From Cryptomeria japonica (taxonomy: Eukaryota; Streptophyta; Pinopsida; Cupressales; Cupressaceae): a stretch of 60,000 nucleotides of DNA. The stretch's first letter is position 1; every line of letters starts with the position of its first letter. Location: NCBI RefSeq assembly GCF_030272615.1, contig NC_081410.1:226043415-226103414 (forward strand), read 5' to 3'. Of the stretch, positions 47,905 through 60,000 are shown piece by piece. A program made the position numbers and the translations under genes. Below the pieces are notes generated by a model. That model was not told the origin of the DNA and did no database searches. It was given only the letters and a program-made list of their open reading frames with translations.

Positions 47905-50900
47905 TAAAAATTGTTACATAATGCCCCCAACAAAAGATGCCTCATAAAGTCCTAGATTGAGGGTTGTGGGGCAGATATTGTTTTCTTTTAGGAGACTAAG
48001 TTTTCAGATGGTCCTCAAATGCACCCTTTCAGATGTTGGAAAAATTAGAAATATATAGCATCACAATTTTTCTAGGCGCTTTGAGGGAGCTTGCTATCTT
48101 GTGGAAAGATAAAAGTATGCAAGTCACAAGCATAGAGATAAACACAACTTTTATTCATGTTCGGTTCTTTCTTCAAATGTGAAGTTTTAGTTGATATCTA
48201 TTTATGGGCCTAACTCAACAATGGGTAAGAAATATTTATGGAATTCTATATCTTTCTCCTTAGCAAATTTTCTAGAAATGCCTTTCATTATTGGAGGAGA
48301 CTTTAATGTAGTATTATCTCCTAGGGATAAAGTGGGCGACATCATCCCACCCCTCAATGTGATGCAATATTTCAATGATTTTGTGACTAATAATGGCTTG
48401 AAGGATTTCATTCCTACAAATGGGAATGTAACTTGGACAAATAGGAGAAAAAGTTTTCTTCATGTTGCAAAAAGACTAGATAGATTTCTTGTAAATCCAT
48501 CATGGTTTTCTATGTTTGGGAACCCTCCTCAAATTATTCCTCTAACTAGGTTGGACCATGTTTCTCTCCAAGTGGGCATCTCTCTCGTTCCTTGGTGCCA
48601 AAAACCAATAGGCTCCTTCAAGTTTGAAAAATGTGGTTTAGAGAGACTACATTTTTGCCTGAACTCCAATAATGGTGGATAAATTTGTCATATTTACATG
48701 GTTTTAGAATGTATCAATTTTGTAAGAAACTTCAATGGCTTAAATCTTAGATCAAGCAATGGAATTGCAAAGTTTTCAAGAATATTTTGCCCAAAAAGCT
48801 GATCTGGAAACAAATATTAAAGAAATCGATGAGCGAATTATTTAGAATGGAATTAATGACCAGTCCTATAACTAGCAAGTAGATATGAACTCATAGTTAG
48901 AATAAATTCTTAAGAGAGAAGAGATTTAATGGAAACAAAAGTCAAGGGAGTTATGGCTTCAAGAGGAGTGTAGAAACACCAAATATTTCCACTCATCTAA
49001 AAAAATGAAGAGGTCAACCAATTTGATAACTCAAATAAAAGATTCTTCAGGTAATTTTCTCATAGAGAAGGATAAAATTCATAACAAAGTTATTTCCTTC
49101 TTGTTGGTATTTTGGTATGGTTTTGTCATTGATGTCAACACCTACTAAAACACTAGCACTTTGGAGATCCGGCAGCATTCACCGACAAGAAAGTAACTAT
49201 TGCACAGTTACTGGTATATGGTACACTGACACTTGGAATGGCATGGAAAACACTTGGTAATGTCGAAGACATCGTCTGGACATCTTGTCCTGGAGTTTTG
49301 TTCATTGGTATATTCATAGTTGCATATTTGTTGTTACCGACAAATAGGTCTAGGGTTACACCGACATGTTTATCTTTTCCAAATCAACATGGCACACTAT
49401 AGAGATGAAAAATTATTGTTGTAAATGCATTAAGCCAACATGTTCAATTGGTTATTGCATCGGATATTATATTGTTTGTAAAATGTTTTTATTGTAATAT
49501 CTTGTAGAGCCGACCTACTAAAATTGGTCTTAGGTTATGGTATAAATGTAAGATCTTATTTGTAAGATCAAATGTGGAATGCGAAAAAGGATTGTGTGAA
49601 GGTATATGCGAGATTAAGTAGAGCTATACGTGAAGACATCATTTGAAGGTGAAGCTAGGTTTTTGTGAAAGCATATCAGCATTACACTGGTACTGAACCC
49701 AGCATATGAAGATGCTATTTTGTGCAGTACATTCTTATTGGATTTAACCATCCAACTGTAGTCAGTGTGACTCCCATTTTGTGATTGAGCAGTGAGCTCT
49801 AGGCTGTTGGCCTTTCTGCATGTGCAGACCCCATTTATGTACACTTACTATCTGTAGTAGTATCATCTGATTGTGGGTAAGGTTTCCCACCGTGGTTTTT
49901 CCCCTTACAGGGTTTCCACATACAAATATTGGTGTTATGTGTTGTGGATGACTTTGTGTTTATGTTTCATGCACTAATCCTTACCGGTATAGCAATTAAC
50001 TATTATAACTGTCTACCGGCATACTTAACTGGTTTACCGGTATTAAGCATTAAGTTGGTTAAATTGTTTTTGGTTTAAATTTATTTGACAATTGATTCAC
50101 ACCCCCCCCCTCTCAGTTGTCGCCGGGACCTAACACTTCTTCTCTTCTTTATTTGTTGATCATTGTATGAGGGATGAAGATATGGACCTAAAAACTCAAC
50201 AAGTCCTTCAATATATCCCTGTTTTGATCAATAATCAAGAAAATATGAAACTTTTAAAACCATTCTCCTTAGAGGAAACCAAACAATTTGTATTTTTGAT
50301 GCACTCAGATAAGGCGCCAAGCCCTAATGGTTTCACTGCTCTATTCTTTCATAAGTGTTGGCTTTTTATGAGTGAGGATATTTGGAGAGTGGTAGAAGAA
50401 TCTAGAAGAAATGGTATTATGTTGAAGCAATTAAACACCACTCATATTGCTCTCATTCCCAAAATGATAAGTCCATCTTCATTTGCAGATTTTGAGCCTA
50501 CTTCTTTTTGTAACACTATCTACAAAATTGTTACAAAATCTCTTAGTTAGATTGGAAAATATTACCCCCAAAATCATCTCACAATAGCAAGGAGGTTTTG
50601 TCCCAGGGAAAGATACAACAAAGGGAGATTTTATTGCACGTGAGATCGTTCACTCGTTAGCTTCCCATGAGAAAGAAGCTATGATCATTAAACTTAATAT
50701 GATGAAAGCTTGTGACAAATTCAACTAGCATTTCTTACATCACAATCTTCTTAAATTTGGTTTCTCTACTAAGTAGTGTAAATGGATTAATTCCTGTATT
50801 TCAGGGGCAAAATTTTCAGTTTTAGTCAATGGATGTCCAGCTAGCTTCTTCTCTTCATTTCAAGGGTTTAGGTAGTGAGACCCTCTTCTCCATCTCTTTT

Positions 50901-53123
50901 CATCATCATGGTTGAGGCATTAAGTAGAATGATCTCAATGCAACATGATGCAAAAGTTTGACAAGGGATTCTTATACCTCAAACACAAATTTTAGCCACT
51001 CACATATTGTTTGTAGATGACACAATCTTATTTGGGGAACCTTCCTTGAGGGAGATAAAGATTATCAAGAACACTCTAGATCTATATTGTGAAGTGTCAG
51101 AATAGAAAATAAATGCAGCCAAATCCAAGGTTTTCTTCCTCAATTACTCCCCATACTATCAAATCGATTAACGGATTCTCTATGCTTTAAACAAGATTCC
51201 CTTCCATGTAAATACCTTTTATTTTTAGGTTACAATAAAGGGTGCTTCTGGTCCAACATCTCCACCTCAATCAAAAACAGAATTGCATCTTGGAAAAATA
51301 GATGGCTTTCATTTGGAGGCATAATTCTCATGATTAATTAGTTATGGATGCAGTTCCCAACTATATCATGTATGTTCTTCCAATGCCAAAATAAGTGAAA
51401 TCAAAATTGGGATCCATGTTGAATAATTTTCTTTGGAAAAGAAATAAAAAATCCTTAGCACAAGATTCACTTACTGGCATGGGATAAGGTATGTTCTCCT
51501 AAGAGTTATGGAGGATCGAGAATTCATAATTTAGATTTCAGAAACCAAGTATTGGGTGCTAAACTTGTGTGGAAGCTCTAATCCAATAATAAATCACCGT
51601 GGGCTTCCATTATTAGAGCCAAGTATCTAGATTCTGAGGAGCCGAAAAGAATCTTCATGATTCTTGACCCTCCTTTGGGGTCTCAAATGTGGAATTTTCT
51701 ACTAAAGTGCAAGGATGTGTTCCTCCCTAACTTATTCTAGTTAGTACATGATGGAAAAACAACTCGCTTCTGGGAAGAATCATGGAATGAATTCCCTCCT
51801 TTGGACCATGTATTGGGGCTAAAGGACATTAAAATGGCTTTAAAATCCACTTGGGGTTGCAAAGTATATGATTGTTTTCAAACATTTCTTATAGATGGAT
51901 TATGCATTGTCAAATGGAGAGACTTGTCTACAATGCATGTTCGCATTTACTAGCAATAGGTCCTTTTACAAGAGCTTAAGAAGAGGGTGATCTACTTCAA
52001 AAATGAGAAGGATAAACTCATCTGAATGCCCTCCAAGTAAGGATATCATATAGTGAAAGAAAAGTACAAAACTCTTGATTAGAAAGAAAATAATCTCCCA
52101 TTGAGAAGATTCTCCTTTTGTTGGACTGGGGTTGGCCTTCAAAAAGTGGGATCCTTTGCATGGCTTTCATTGAGAGGTAGAATTCTCACTAGTGACAAAT
52201 TAGTCTCTTTAGGCATAGCTCAACCTTTCAAGTCCTATGTAATGAGATCTATGAGACAAAAGATCATTTTCTTATAAATTATATGTTTTCTCAACAATGT
52301 TGGAAATGGCTCCTACATAAGCTAAATTGGATAGCTCCTCTCTATTCGGATTTAAACTTGGTTTTTGAATCTTGACCAAGACTTTTTGTTTATTCCCTTT
52401 TTGCAAGCATTTGGGATATTGCTCTAGCCATCCTAGTTTGGAACATCTAGTGGGAAAGGAACATGCATATTTTCAAAAAGGAAATGAATGATTTGAGGAC
52501 ACTCATAAACAATATAGAGATTTCAATTTCTATATCATTTAAGGCATGCACAACAAAGTACAAGAAGCTTGATTCCTTATTCACTTCTTGGGACAGTAAT
52601 ATTTTTATCAATAGAAATATTGAAACTCCCTTTTAAAGGGAGTTTTATGTGTATTTCAAGTAAGCATGTAAACAAAAAGGAGAATAGATGGGAATCCTCC
52701 CAAAAGAAATTTTGCAAGCTTAACTTCAATGGTGCTTCGAAGGGCAATCTGGGGACCTCAGGAATTGGTTATGTCATTAGAAATGGGGGTTCAATCATCA
52801 CAACTGGCATGGATAGGCTCCCCAAATTCACACACAATGTGGCAGAAGTTCAAGCCCTCTTGTTTGGAGTGAGGCCTATAGTCTCCTCCAAGGTGAATAT
52901 CTTAATCATTGAAGGGGACTCCATGAACACAATCTTGGTTCTAAAGGATAAAGATGCATCAAATTGGAAGATAGACTACAAAGAAGCAAACCGAGTTGCA
53001 AATCATCTGGCAAACCTGGGATGTTTGATTCTAGAAGGGGGAAAAATTGATTCTGAAATATGTCTCAACCAAGAGTTGTTATCAAAAGTAAAAGATAACA
53101 TTGTTGCCATTCATGCTAGTTAA
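47905..53123 (+). pseudogene. LINE 2 ORF2: endonuclease, RT, RNase H
   Basis: The endonuclease starts near 47,905 with NAPNKRCLIKS and the catalytic-site ETK near 47,985 (preceding Gln replaced by a stop). It then reads SIYGPN, GGDFNVVLSPRDK (48,292-48,330), RLDRFLV and LDHVSLQ. After a linker and solo LTR 3, RT begins with VISFF-SSLF across the LTR, DKAPSPNGFTALFFHKCW and IALIPKM..TSFCNTIYKIVTKSLS (50,310-50,550), then a stop. The catalytic box ILFVDDTILFGE is present near 51,010. A zinc-finger RVT-like part (FCWTGVGLQKVGSFAWLSLRGR) lies near 52,115-52,180. RNase H (52,700-53,123) has KLNFNGAS where KLNFDGAS is expected, and VANHLAN where VADHLAN is expected, so two catalytic Asp are changed. 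Many stops occur. Confidence 0.85.
49102..50135 (-). mobile_element. Solo LTR 3 (copia B family) in LINE 2 ORF2
   Basis: This LTR of 1,034 bp starts TGTTGGTATTTTGG and ends GGGACCTAACA on the plus strand. Perfect 5-bp duplications CTTCT lie at 49,097-49,101 and 50,136-50,140. It has the copia signature blocks GGTTTCCCACCGTGGTTTTT and CACCCCCCCCCTCTCAGTTG. The second matches the border of the LTRs of copia B when that element is read on its coding strand, so this LTR most likely reads plus in coding sense. The LINE reading is continuous once it is removed. Strand is given with low certainty. Confidence 0.85.
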
Positions 53124-54794
53124 TGTATATCTTATCTCCTAACTTTTGTTTTTTCCCTGTGTAGTTCTTTTTCAAGGATTCTCACCCCTAATCATTATGC
53201 ATTTTTACATATTGTTGGTGGCTTCATTCCCAAGGCTCTCATATTTTCTTATATCTTTTTGCAGATTACTTATGTACCAGTTCATATCCTTTTGTGGCTA
53301 AGATAATCTCTAAGTGATATCACTTAGTACCATTTCTCATGTGCATCTTTATTTGTCACATGCCTCATTAAGACACTCATTATGTACTCTCTGCTTAATT
53401 ACTTTGGCTAATACGGTGCCTAGACAGATGGCACATTTTGTTCTTCCTCTACATGTGTGTTTTCAAGAGCTCAAAGCCTAATTATGTTGTATGATCTATG
53501 CAGAAGATTGACACAATGATCACATAGTATATACTCCATGTTGGTACAATGTTCTTATGTCTCTAAAATCTCACATGGAAGATTGGCACATTGTTTTTGT
53601 AGATAAGATTATCTGTTTACTACAATGTTAATGTGTCCCTCTCGCAACCTTGTTTCTTCACACAACATCTCATCTACATTCATGACGTTGTGTGTTCATG
53701 CCAGTATGATTGTAAGACAAATGCTCCTCCTCCTTTCATGCTTCTTTATAATCCCTTGTGCTAGATGGATTATGCAATTCTGTCCTATCAATCACATGTT
53801 CAAGCAAATTTAAATATCATGGCCAAATTGGGAATTGTATCGTTAATTTTTACTTCACTTGGCTTTTAGAGTGTTATTGCAAGGCAAGTATGTGGATGTT
53901 CTTCCTGGGGGAAACATTCCTCTCTTCCCCATGTCTTCAGACTTCTCTTTCCCTTGTAGTAGGATTGAAATGGTCATAATCAATGTTTTGGGAGTAGATT
54001 GGTTGTAGGGAAATCATTTTTTATTACCTTCAGAGGCAAATTCACAGTTTGCCTTGATGGTCATGGAACTATCTTGGTCCATAGATATACCAAAGCTTCT
54101 TATTGGCACATTTGGTCACCCTTCTCTGTACACTTGGGAGGGTGTTTCAACAACTCTAGTAGAATACAATGTTTTCTCAAGGTCTCCATTGATTGGTGGT
54201 TTCTTGAACAGGGCTAAGATATTAGAAGAATTGACCCCAAGGTCAATTCTGATCTCTGTGATCAATGGTTTGAAGACAAACTCAACAAGCCCTTTTCACT
54301 CATGGATTCAACAAAATAGAAATATCATCGATGAGCCCTTGTTGTCCTCTTCACTGTTAAAATTTGATAACATTCAAGAGCTTCATGATCATACTATGGT
54401 TTGCCCCCATGGGTATCCATCTTCGTTTCCCTAGCCTTCAAATTTAGCATCTTCTAAAGAATCCTCTAATGGGAAATAATCAAGTTGCATTATACTATAC
54501 TCCATCTATTTTGTTTTGGTTTCTTCTCACAAGTTTTTGGTTGAATGTCTTTCACTAGCATTTCAGGCTTGACAGTTGTGATTTTAGTTCCTTTATAAGT
54601 TGAGGGTTTATAGATTTCCCCTCATTTTGAATCTCACATAGCAATATTTGTATGGGATAGTAGTATTATGAGGGTTGGCAGATTCCCCCTCCTTTTGGCT
54701 TTCTTCCTCTTCATATGTAATCAATATTTTTTACTATACATATAATATATTTTAGGCTTAGGTCTTTTATCTGAAAAAATTTAAAAAATAAGTC
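53124..54794 (+). other. Long 3' region of LINE 2
   Basis: About 1.7 kb follow the RNase H stop. An open frame 54,054-54,434 (126 codons, with IDIPKLLIGTFGHPS and IQQNRNIIDEPLL) has a protein-like composition, and frames just upstream at 53,758-54,217 are also open. As in LINE 1, coding-like sequence thus lies downstream of RNase H, but the two do not look homologous by eye. The tail is A-rich. Confidence 0.35.
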
Positions 54795-54803
54795 ATAACA
54801 ATT

Positions 54804-55264
<461 letters not shown>

Positions 55265-55371
55265 GCTTAATAGATTGATTTGTTTGTTTAGATTGTTTCT
55301 TAGCATGATTTTATAATTTTATATCCCTAATCTATATTATTTATATAAGTATTTCCTTTTTGTTTTATTAC

Positions 55372-56808
55372 TGTAGACGTATAAATCTAACCGTCTAGTT
55401 AAATAAATATTTATTATTTATTTAATTCATCATAACCACATTCCTTTATTAATTAAATTATATTAGATTAATTCTCCCACTTTCATCTATTTAGTTAAAT
55501 AAATTATTCAATTTCTTTAATTAAATCCATCTAGCCAATTTCTAGCTTTAAATTAAATAAATCACTTTATTTAATTAAATCCCCTTCCCCTTTTAATTAA
55601 ATTCACATTTAATTAAAAATCCTCTTCCAATTTAAATAAATCAAAATTTTATTTAAATTAGGCAAGTTGTCATCCAATTTTTGGAATAAATTACTTTATT
55701 TCAAAATTAAAATCCAAAATTATCTCCCACTTGCATTCTCCTAACAAATCCACTTTCATGATTAATCCTCTTCTATAGCCTTCTAGATTCTTCTAATCCT
55801 CCTAATTAGCCTAATTCATCTCTTAAACATTTGCACATTCCTTAAGAGAAGTCACTTCTCAAAAATGCCTCAAAGTCTTTCAAATGCATTGAAGGCTTTG
55901 TGTCCTCAACAAGTTAACCTTCAAAGTCTTCCTAACCATTAATGGTTAATCCAACCTCAACTCATGGTTAGAGACTTTCTCTCTAACTTAACCCTCATTT
56001 AACCCAGGGGTCTCATTAAGCACTCATTGTTTTGACCCTAGTTATCTTATTAACCCTTGCACAAGAGTTTGCCCTTTGGGTAAAAGCTTTATTCACTGGT
56101 TAATCCTAATTAACCCTAACCACACTCTCCTAGGGTGACCCTTATGTCTTCTTAGACATTTAATGCCTCTTACCTCCCCTATCAAGTCACCTCTTGTTGA
56201 CATTTGTCACCATTTCATTGGTGAAAATTGTAAACATGGATTGAATAGCTTTCAATCTTAGCCCTTGTTAAGATTTCTCAATCTTAACCATCCATTTCCC
56301 TATTTTCCCTATAAATAGGACTCACTTTCTTCATAATCCATATCCAAGTCTTTTATGCATCTACACTATAGCTTAATTATATCAAGCATCTTGCCTCTCT
56401 TTGTTAGAATATCATTTTTAAACATTTAGGAGCATCTTAATATAGCATATCCATGTTAATATATCATGTTAGCATAACTTGTTAATATCTTTATCATAAA
56501 TTCATCATCGTCATAGCTTAAGTATCATATCTTAAACACATCATATAGATCTTAGATGCATTCATGCACATAGATCATTTTATCACTCATTCTTGGAGTT
56601 GTCAGTCCTAAGTCATTTGCTCAATGACTTGAGAGCAAAACATTGACTTAAGGGATCTTATGAGATAGAGAACAATGAGACACATCTTGGGAAGTTAACT
56701 GATTTAAACTAGTTTAAATTAGTTAGCCTTTGTACTCAAAAGTTTCATTGGTATGTTAGCTTTTTTATTTCAATTTTAGTATTTTGATCACACTAAATCT
56801 CGCATACA
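55372..56808 (+). mobile_element. Solo LTR 4
   Basis: This LTR of 1,437 bp starts TGTAGACGTATAAATC and ends CGCATACA, with perfect 5-bp duplications ATTAC at 55,367-55,371 and 56,809-56,813. It resembles solo LTR 2 in reverse orientation: both have TTAATTAAA-rich U3, the block AGCCCTTGTTAAGATT, and a TATAAATAG box (56,320-56,330) followed by the R-like part. No internal sequence or second LTR adjoins, so unequal recombination probably removed the rest. Confidence 0.85.
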
Positions 56809-58005
56809 ATTACAATCAAGTGCAAGGCTACTTGGCCATACTAGATTATTTATATAAGCTATAAATCTTTCCTTCTTATTTCATTGTAATCAAGTGCAAT
56901 ACCACATGGTCATAAGTAGTAAGATTATTTTCAATGAGTTTTCTCAAAAATACTATATTTTTTTAGGATAAGGTTAAAGTGTATGGTTATATGGTCATAT
57001 TTATGTATCTTGACAAAAAGTATAATCAAAATTTAGACGTTAAATTTGTAGGCTATGATCGTTACATTTCATGACTAGTAGTTTTTTTTTCTATGAATAA
57101 ATATCTATTATATTATCTTTAAAAAAGATATATTATATTAATTCACAATAAAATAAATAAAATAAAAAATCACAAACAACCTTCTCCTACTATTATTTTC
57201 ATTTCATATAATTATATTTTATTGAATAAAAATAATTATTATTTAGAAAGGAATACTCGCCTCAAATTAATTAACTCCATATATTGTTATCACCAAACAA
57301 TATAAAGAAAATACTACTTCACAATTGTCATTGTTAGAAGCCACATTCTACTCTAAATACATTTAATGAGCTCTGAATTACTCACGACCAATATGTTTTT
57401 CTCTTGTTTAATTATCTACATTAGGTCCTTATAAAACATAGTATACCCAAGATAACCCTAATTGTTGTTGTATGCATCGAACTACAATCTGTAGATCATC
57501 GTGACAACTTAGGAAAGGTATTAATGATTGACATGTGCCATAATGTGGATGGTGGAAAAAGTTAGTCGCCACCAATTTACATGTCCAATTAACTGCTGAC
57601 AAGCCATGGAAGGAGGTATAAGGGCATGTTTTTTGACAATAAGGAAAAAATCAAGCGTCAGACCCGCACCATATATAGCCTATCGGCTAATCATTAATTA
57701 TCACAACCTTCTTTAATCATTGTATTCTAATGGTGTAAATGAACATTATTCTTTTACAATAAAATTTTTCTTATCACTTACTACAAAATATGTTTCCTCT
57801 ACGATTTTCTTACAATCATATATGTTTTATAAAGTGCCTCTTTGTTTTCATGCAATTAGTGTTCATGTAAAGCTGATTCAAATCATTGAGATACCAAAAA
57901 TGAAAAAACAAAAAACAATATAGTCTTATAATAATGATTATATTTAATAAGTTTTTAAATTTCTATTTAGTCATTTAATTAGTATTAATAATTGTTGTGT
58001 AATAA
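56809..58005. other. Unassigned host DNA
   Basis: A host segment of about 75 bp with ATTATTTATATAAG and CAAGTGCAA..GGTCATA words occurs in two diverged copies. The first was split by solo LTR 4 (55,335-55,371 plus 56,809-56,843), and the second lies at 56,844-56,925. A CCATATATAGCC box lies at 57,669-57,680, after a GC-richer stretch, and could be a core promoter, but no gene follows within reach. The rest is AT-rich. Confidence 0.4.
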
Positions 58006-58009
58006 ATCA

Positions 58010-58110
58010 AGAGAGTCACTAATAGATTGGTGGAAATTTTTTGTTCTTATGTTGAAGACCAAGGTTTAATTCTCCTTGAGGATGTCTTAACACTGAAAGA
58101 ACATGCTCGA
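58010..58110 (+). mobile_element. Possible degenerate SINE head
   Basis: TAATAGATTGGTGG at 58,019 followed about 50 bp later by AAGACCAAGGTTTAATTCTCC resembles the A and B boxes of plant tRNA-derived SINEs, with several mismatches. Borders and tail are not found. Confidence 0.3.
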
Positions 58111-58646
58111 AAAATAATCTCACTCCAATGATAGTGCGTGGTAGGCCCGCAGGTGACAAAGGAGGAAAGTAGTGAAGAATAAGTAGTTGTCATACATGAA
58201 GAGATATAAGGATAGTGAAGTAATAAGTGGATGTTACGTAGGAGGAGAAAGAAGGTGAGAATAAGGAAGGCGAGGCATTGAAGCCATAGCAGCATCACAA
58301 GAGTAGGAGTTTAAAATGTAATTGTTGTGGTGTCCCCAAATATTAAAGCTTTGGTTAGATGTGTCTTGCGAACAAATCTCTCACAATTTAAGGATGGGGG
58401 CCCAATAGAGCCCCCACTAATTAATCTTTTAAAAAAAAGTTGTGTTATAAGGTTTTACATGGTTCACATATTATTAGAATTTAATTTATTTTAATTGTGT
58501 ATGATGACTTTTTAAGTTATTTTCATTCCCCCGCTCTCACTTTTTGCTCCTTCTTTTCTTACCTTTGCATTTTTTAAGGAGTGTGGTTTGCAATCTATTG
58601 AATTCTTTCCTCATCCTAATGATGGATTTGTGAAGTACATGATCTT

Positions 58647-58856
58647 TTTCTTTTCTTTTTTGCCACAGGTTATCCCTGCGACCAAGCCCAATGCCCATTT
58701 GGGAGCAAGCTAAGGTGAGACTAGTCCCTAGGGATGTACCAAACAACCTGAAAGCCAGGTGCATTTGGTGAAACCAGGCCCCGAAGTCGAACCCAAGACC
58801 AATGGGGAGCAACTCCATGACCCAAGCCAACTCCACTACTCATGCAGGCTAAAGTG
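58647..58856 (-). mobile_element. tRNA-derived SINE
   Basis: On the minus strand the A box TAGTGGAGTTGG (58,827-58,838) fits the TRGYNNARNNGG consensus fully. The B box GGTTCGACTTC (58,783-58,793) has one or two changes from GGTTCRANNCC. The element ends in an A-rich tail AAAAAAGAAAAGAAAAAG. TGATCTT at 58,640-58,646 and 58,857-58,863 is a probable 7-bp duplication. Length is about 210 bp. It needs a LINE's enzymes to move. Confidence 0.65.
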
Positions 58857-59029
58857 TGATCTTAAATATTCATACTAAAACTAACTATATGGTTCAATAT
58901 AAAAGTGCTCTCTCTCACTATTTTATTACCATCAAAATGGTTAACGAATTAGTAATCAATATAAATCAAACTATTTTAAAGCATATGAAGGAAGAAGGTT
59001 AGCATAAATAAAATACAGAAAATAAGTAA

Positions 59030-59832
59030 ATGATACTTCACCCATGATGCTCTCGATGCCATTAGATCTTCCTTGTCCTCCTCCTCTTCACGACCTTGAT
59101 GCTCTAAGATTGACAAATGAATATTTGGAGAGATGAATGGAGTTGAATGTGGATTGCTCTCACATTTCCATAAGATAGGACAGATGGATGGATGATGATT
59201 TTACCATGTCAAGGGTGCTATGGGAATTATTATGCCCTCAAAAGGGCAACATGCTAACATAATGGATGATGGATTTGTGGATAAATGGCTAGCATAAAGC
59301 TATGAAAATGAAGTGGATGATTTGAGATGAATGAAGGCTCCAATTTATAGACTTTGAGGATTCAAAATGGACGATCAAGATTGAAAGGATGATGAAGGGC
59401 TCAGATTGAAGGAGAGGAGATGAAGTGGACAAAGCATATAGCCTTTTGACATGTGTACCAAGCGTCAATCCTTGGGAAGAACACTTGGAATGGGGAAGAG
59501 GGAAAGGTGTGCTCACACATGTGTGAGCACATCTTGGAAAGAACACTTGTCATAAGGAAGAGGGTAAGATTTTCTCGCACGTGTGAGAAAATCTTAGAAA
59601 GACCATGAGGTTGACAAGTGGAAACACTTTTAGAAAAGTGTAAGGGTTATAGAAAGTAGGGTTTATGAGATGCAGACTAAAATGGAAAGGTGTAGGGTGG
59701 CTCCATGGGGAAGAGCATTCTCACAAATGTGTGAGCACCCCTTGGTCAAAGGTGAGGTGGAGGTGAAATGACTTACAACATACAAGTCATTTATGAGGGG
59801 AGTCACATGTGGACTTGAGTAGGTGTGTAACA
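59030..59832 (-). mobile_element. Probable LTR, minus strand
   Basis: On the minus strand the sequence begins TGTTACACACCTAC at 59,832. It has a region with three E-box palindromes, a TATA-like CTATAAATTGG (59,341-59,350), and ends somewhere near 59,030. The layout (upstream repeats, TATA box, then about 300 bp) is that of an LTR. I could not find matching target duplications, so the left border is approximate, and it could be another kind of element. Confidence 0.4.
59508..59735 (-). promoter_or_regulatory. Three spaced palindromes with E-box cores
   Basis: Palindrome 1 (59,508-59,531) is perfect over 24 bp with core CACATGTG. Palindrome 2 (59,565-59,596) spans 32 bp with one mismatch pair and core CACGTG (G-box). 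Palindrome 3 (59,720-59,735) covers 16 bp, 14 matching, with CAAATG. Palindromes 1 and 2 lie in a duplicated ~60-bp unit, both preceded by AACACTTG and GGAAGAGGG. The cores are CANNTG sites, which plant bHLH and bZIP factors can bind. Their position upstream of the TATA-like box suggests enhancer elements. This function is an inference. Confidence 0.6.
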
Positions 59833-59839
59833 TTTAAAA

Positions 59840-60000
59840 ATAGGATAAATGTTTTTGATTAAGTAAAAATAGGTTTTAAGGGACCCGAAACCCGATTACA
59901 TTCAAAAGATATTCAAGAAGGAAACAAAACAAGATGGCTGCAAAAAACCAGCAGCAGAGAAAAGGACAACAAGAGGCCAACAAGAAATTGACCCCAAGCC
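59840..60000 (-). mobile_element. Possible LINE 3' end, cut by window edge
   Basis: In minus sense the sequence passes TTTTGTTTCCTTCTTGAA and GTAATCGGGTTTCGGGTCCC, and ends in TTAATCAAAAACATTT, like the 3' UTR end of a plant LINE. No coding part is visible before the window ends. Assignment is tentative. Confidence 0.3.

Larger units (their letters stand above)
43065..54794 (+). mobile_element. L1-type LINE 2, interrupted by three solo LTRs
   Basis: The plus-strand LINE has DUF4283-type ORF1, endonuclease, RT, zinc-finger region and RNase H, ending in an A-rich 3' end (GAAAAAATTTAAAAAATAAG near 54,773-54,792). ATAACAATT at 43,056-43,064 and 54,795-54,803 is a probable short target duplication. 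Without the three inserted LTRs it is about 7.9 kb. Three separate LTR insertions, each with TSD, lie in ORF1 (two) and between endonuclease and RT (one). ORFs also carry many stops. It is the oldest recognisable layer in this part of the window, since the LTRs must be younger. Confidence 0.88.

Overview
The window looks like repeat-dense nuclear DNA of a seed plant, most likely a gymnosperm (conifer). It is AT-rich and built almost entirely of plant-type retroelements: Ty1/copia and Ty3-like LTR elements, and L1-type LINEs carrying a plant RNase H domain. These elements are nested inside each other. I see no intact cellular gene, no rRNA or tRNA gene and no CRISPR. The only hint of a host gene is a CG-richer stretch at 13.8-14.6 kb with a possible first exon on the minus strand. 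The species call is an inference from repeat content.

Layout. 1-3.9 kb: unassigned DNA with small tandem duplications and a diverged ~160-bp repeat. 3,909-9,374: Ty1/copia element A (+ strand), with two LTRs and 5-bp target duplications (TSD, ATGAG). Its polyprotein is broken and the reverse transcriptase core is deleted. 9.4-12 kb: unassigned. 12,010-13,011: a hAT-like non-autonomous DNA transposon with 8-bp TSDs. 13.8-14.6 kb: possible gene start. 15,733-22,014: nearly full-length LINE 1 (- strand) with a 19-bp TSD.

23,293-40,624: Ty1/copia element B (- strand). Its left LTR is split by a 10.2-kb LTR element C (24,524-34,764, + strand). C has no recognisable pol genes and carries one long unknown ORF (~925 codons, two internal stops). 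Telomere-like degenerate repeats lie on both sides of B. 41.3-42.6 kb: a LINE-like tail, a pyrimidine tract and a tRNA-derived SINE head.

43,065-54,794: LINE 2 (+ strand), interrupted by three independent solo LTRs at 43,673-44,841, 44,968-46,540 and 49,102-50,135. Each has its own 5-bp TSD, and conceptual removal of each rejoins the LINE reading. 55.2 kb: a long (AT)n tract. 55,372-56,808: a fourth solo LTR (TSD ATTAC), of the same family as the second but inverted. 58.6-58.9 kb: a SINE. 59.0-59.8 kb: an LTR-like segment with three E-box-centred palindromes upstream of a TATA-like box. The last 160 bp look like a LINE 3' end.

The elements do not form a shared pathway. The genes seen are the replication genes of selfish elements (gag, protease, integrase, RT, RNase H, AP-type endonuclease), all disabled by stops, frameshifts or deletions. 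The value of the window is the clear order of insertion, the long unknown ORF in C, a possible extra ORF downstream of RNase H in LINE 1, and several unusual repeat structures.
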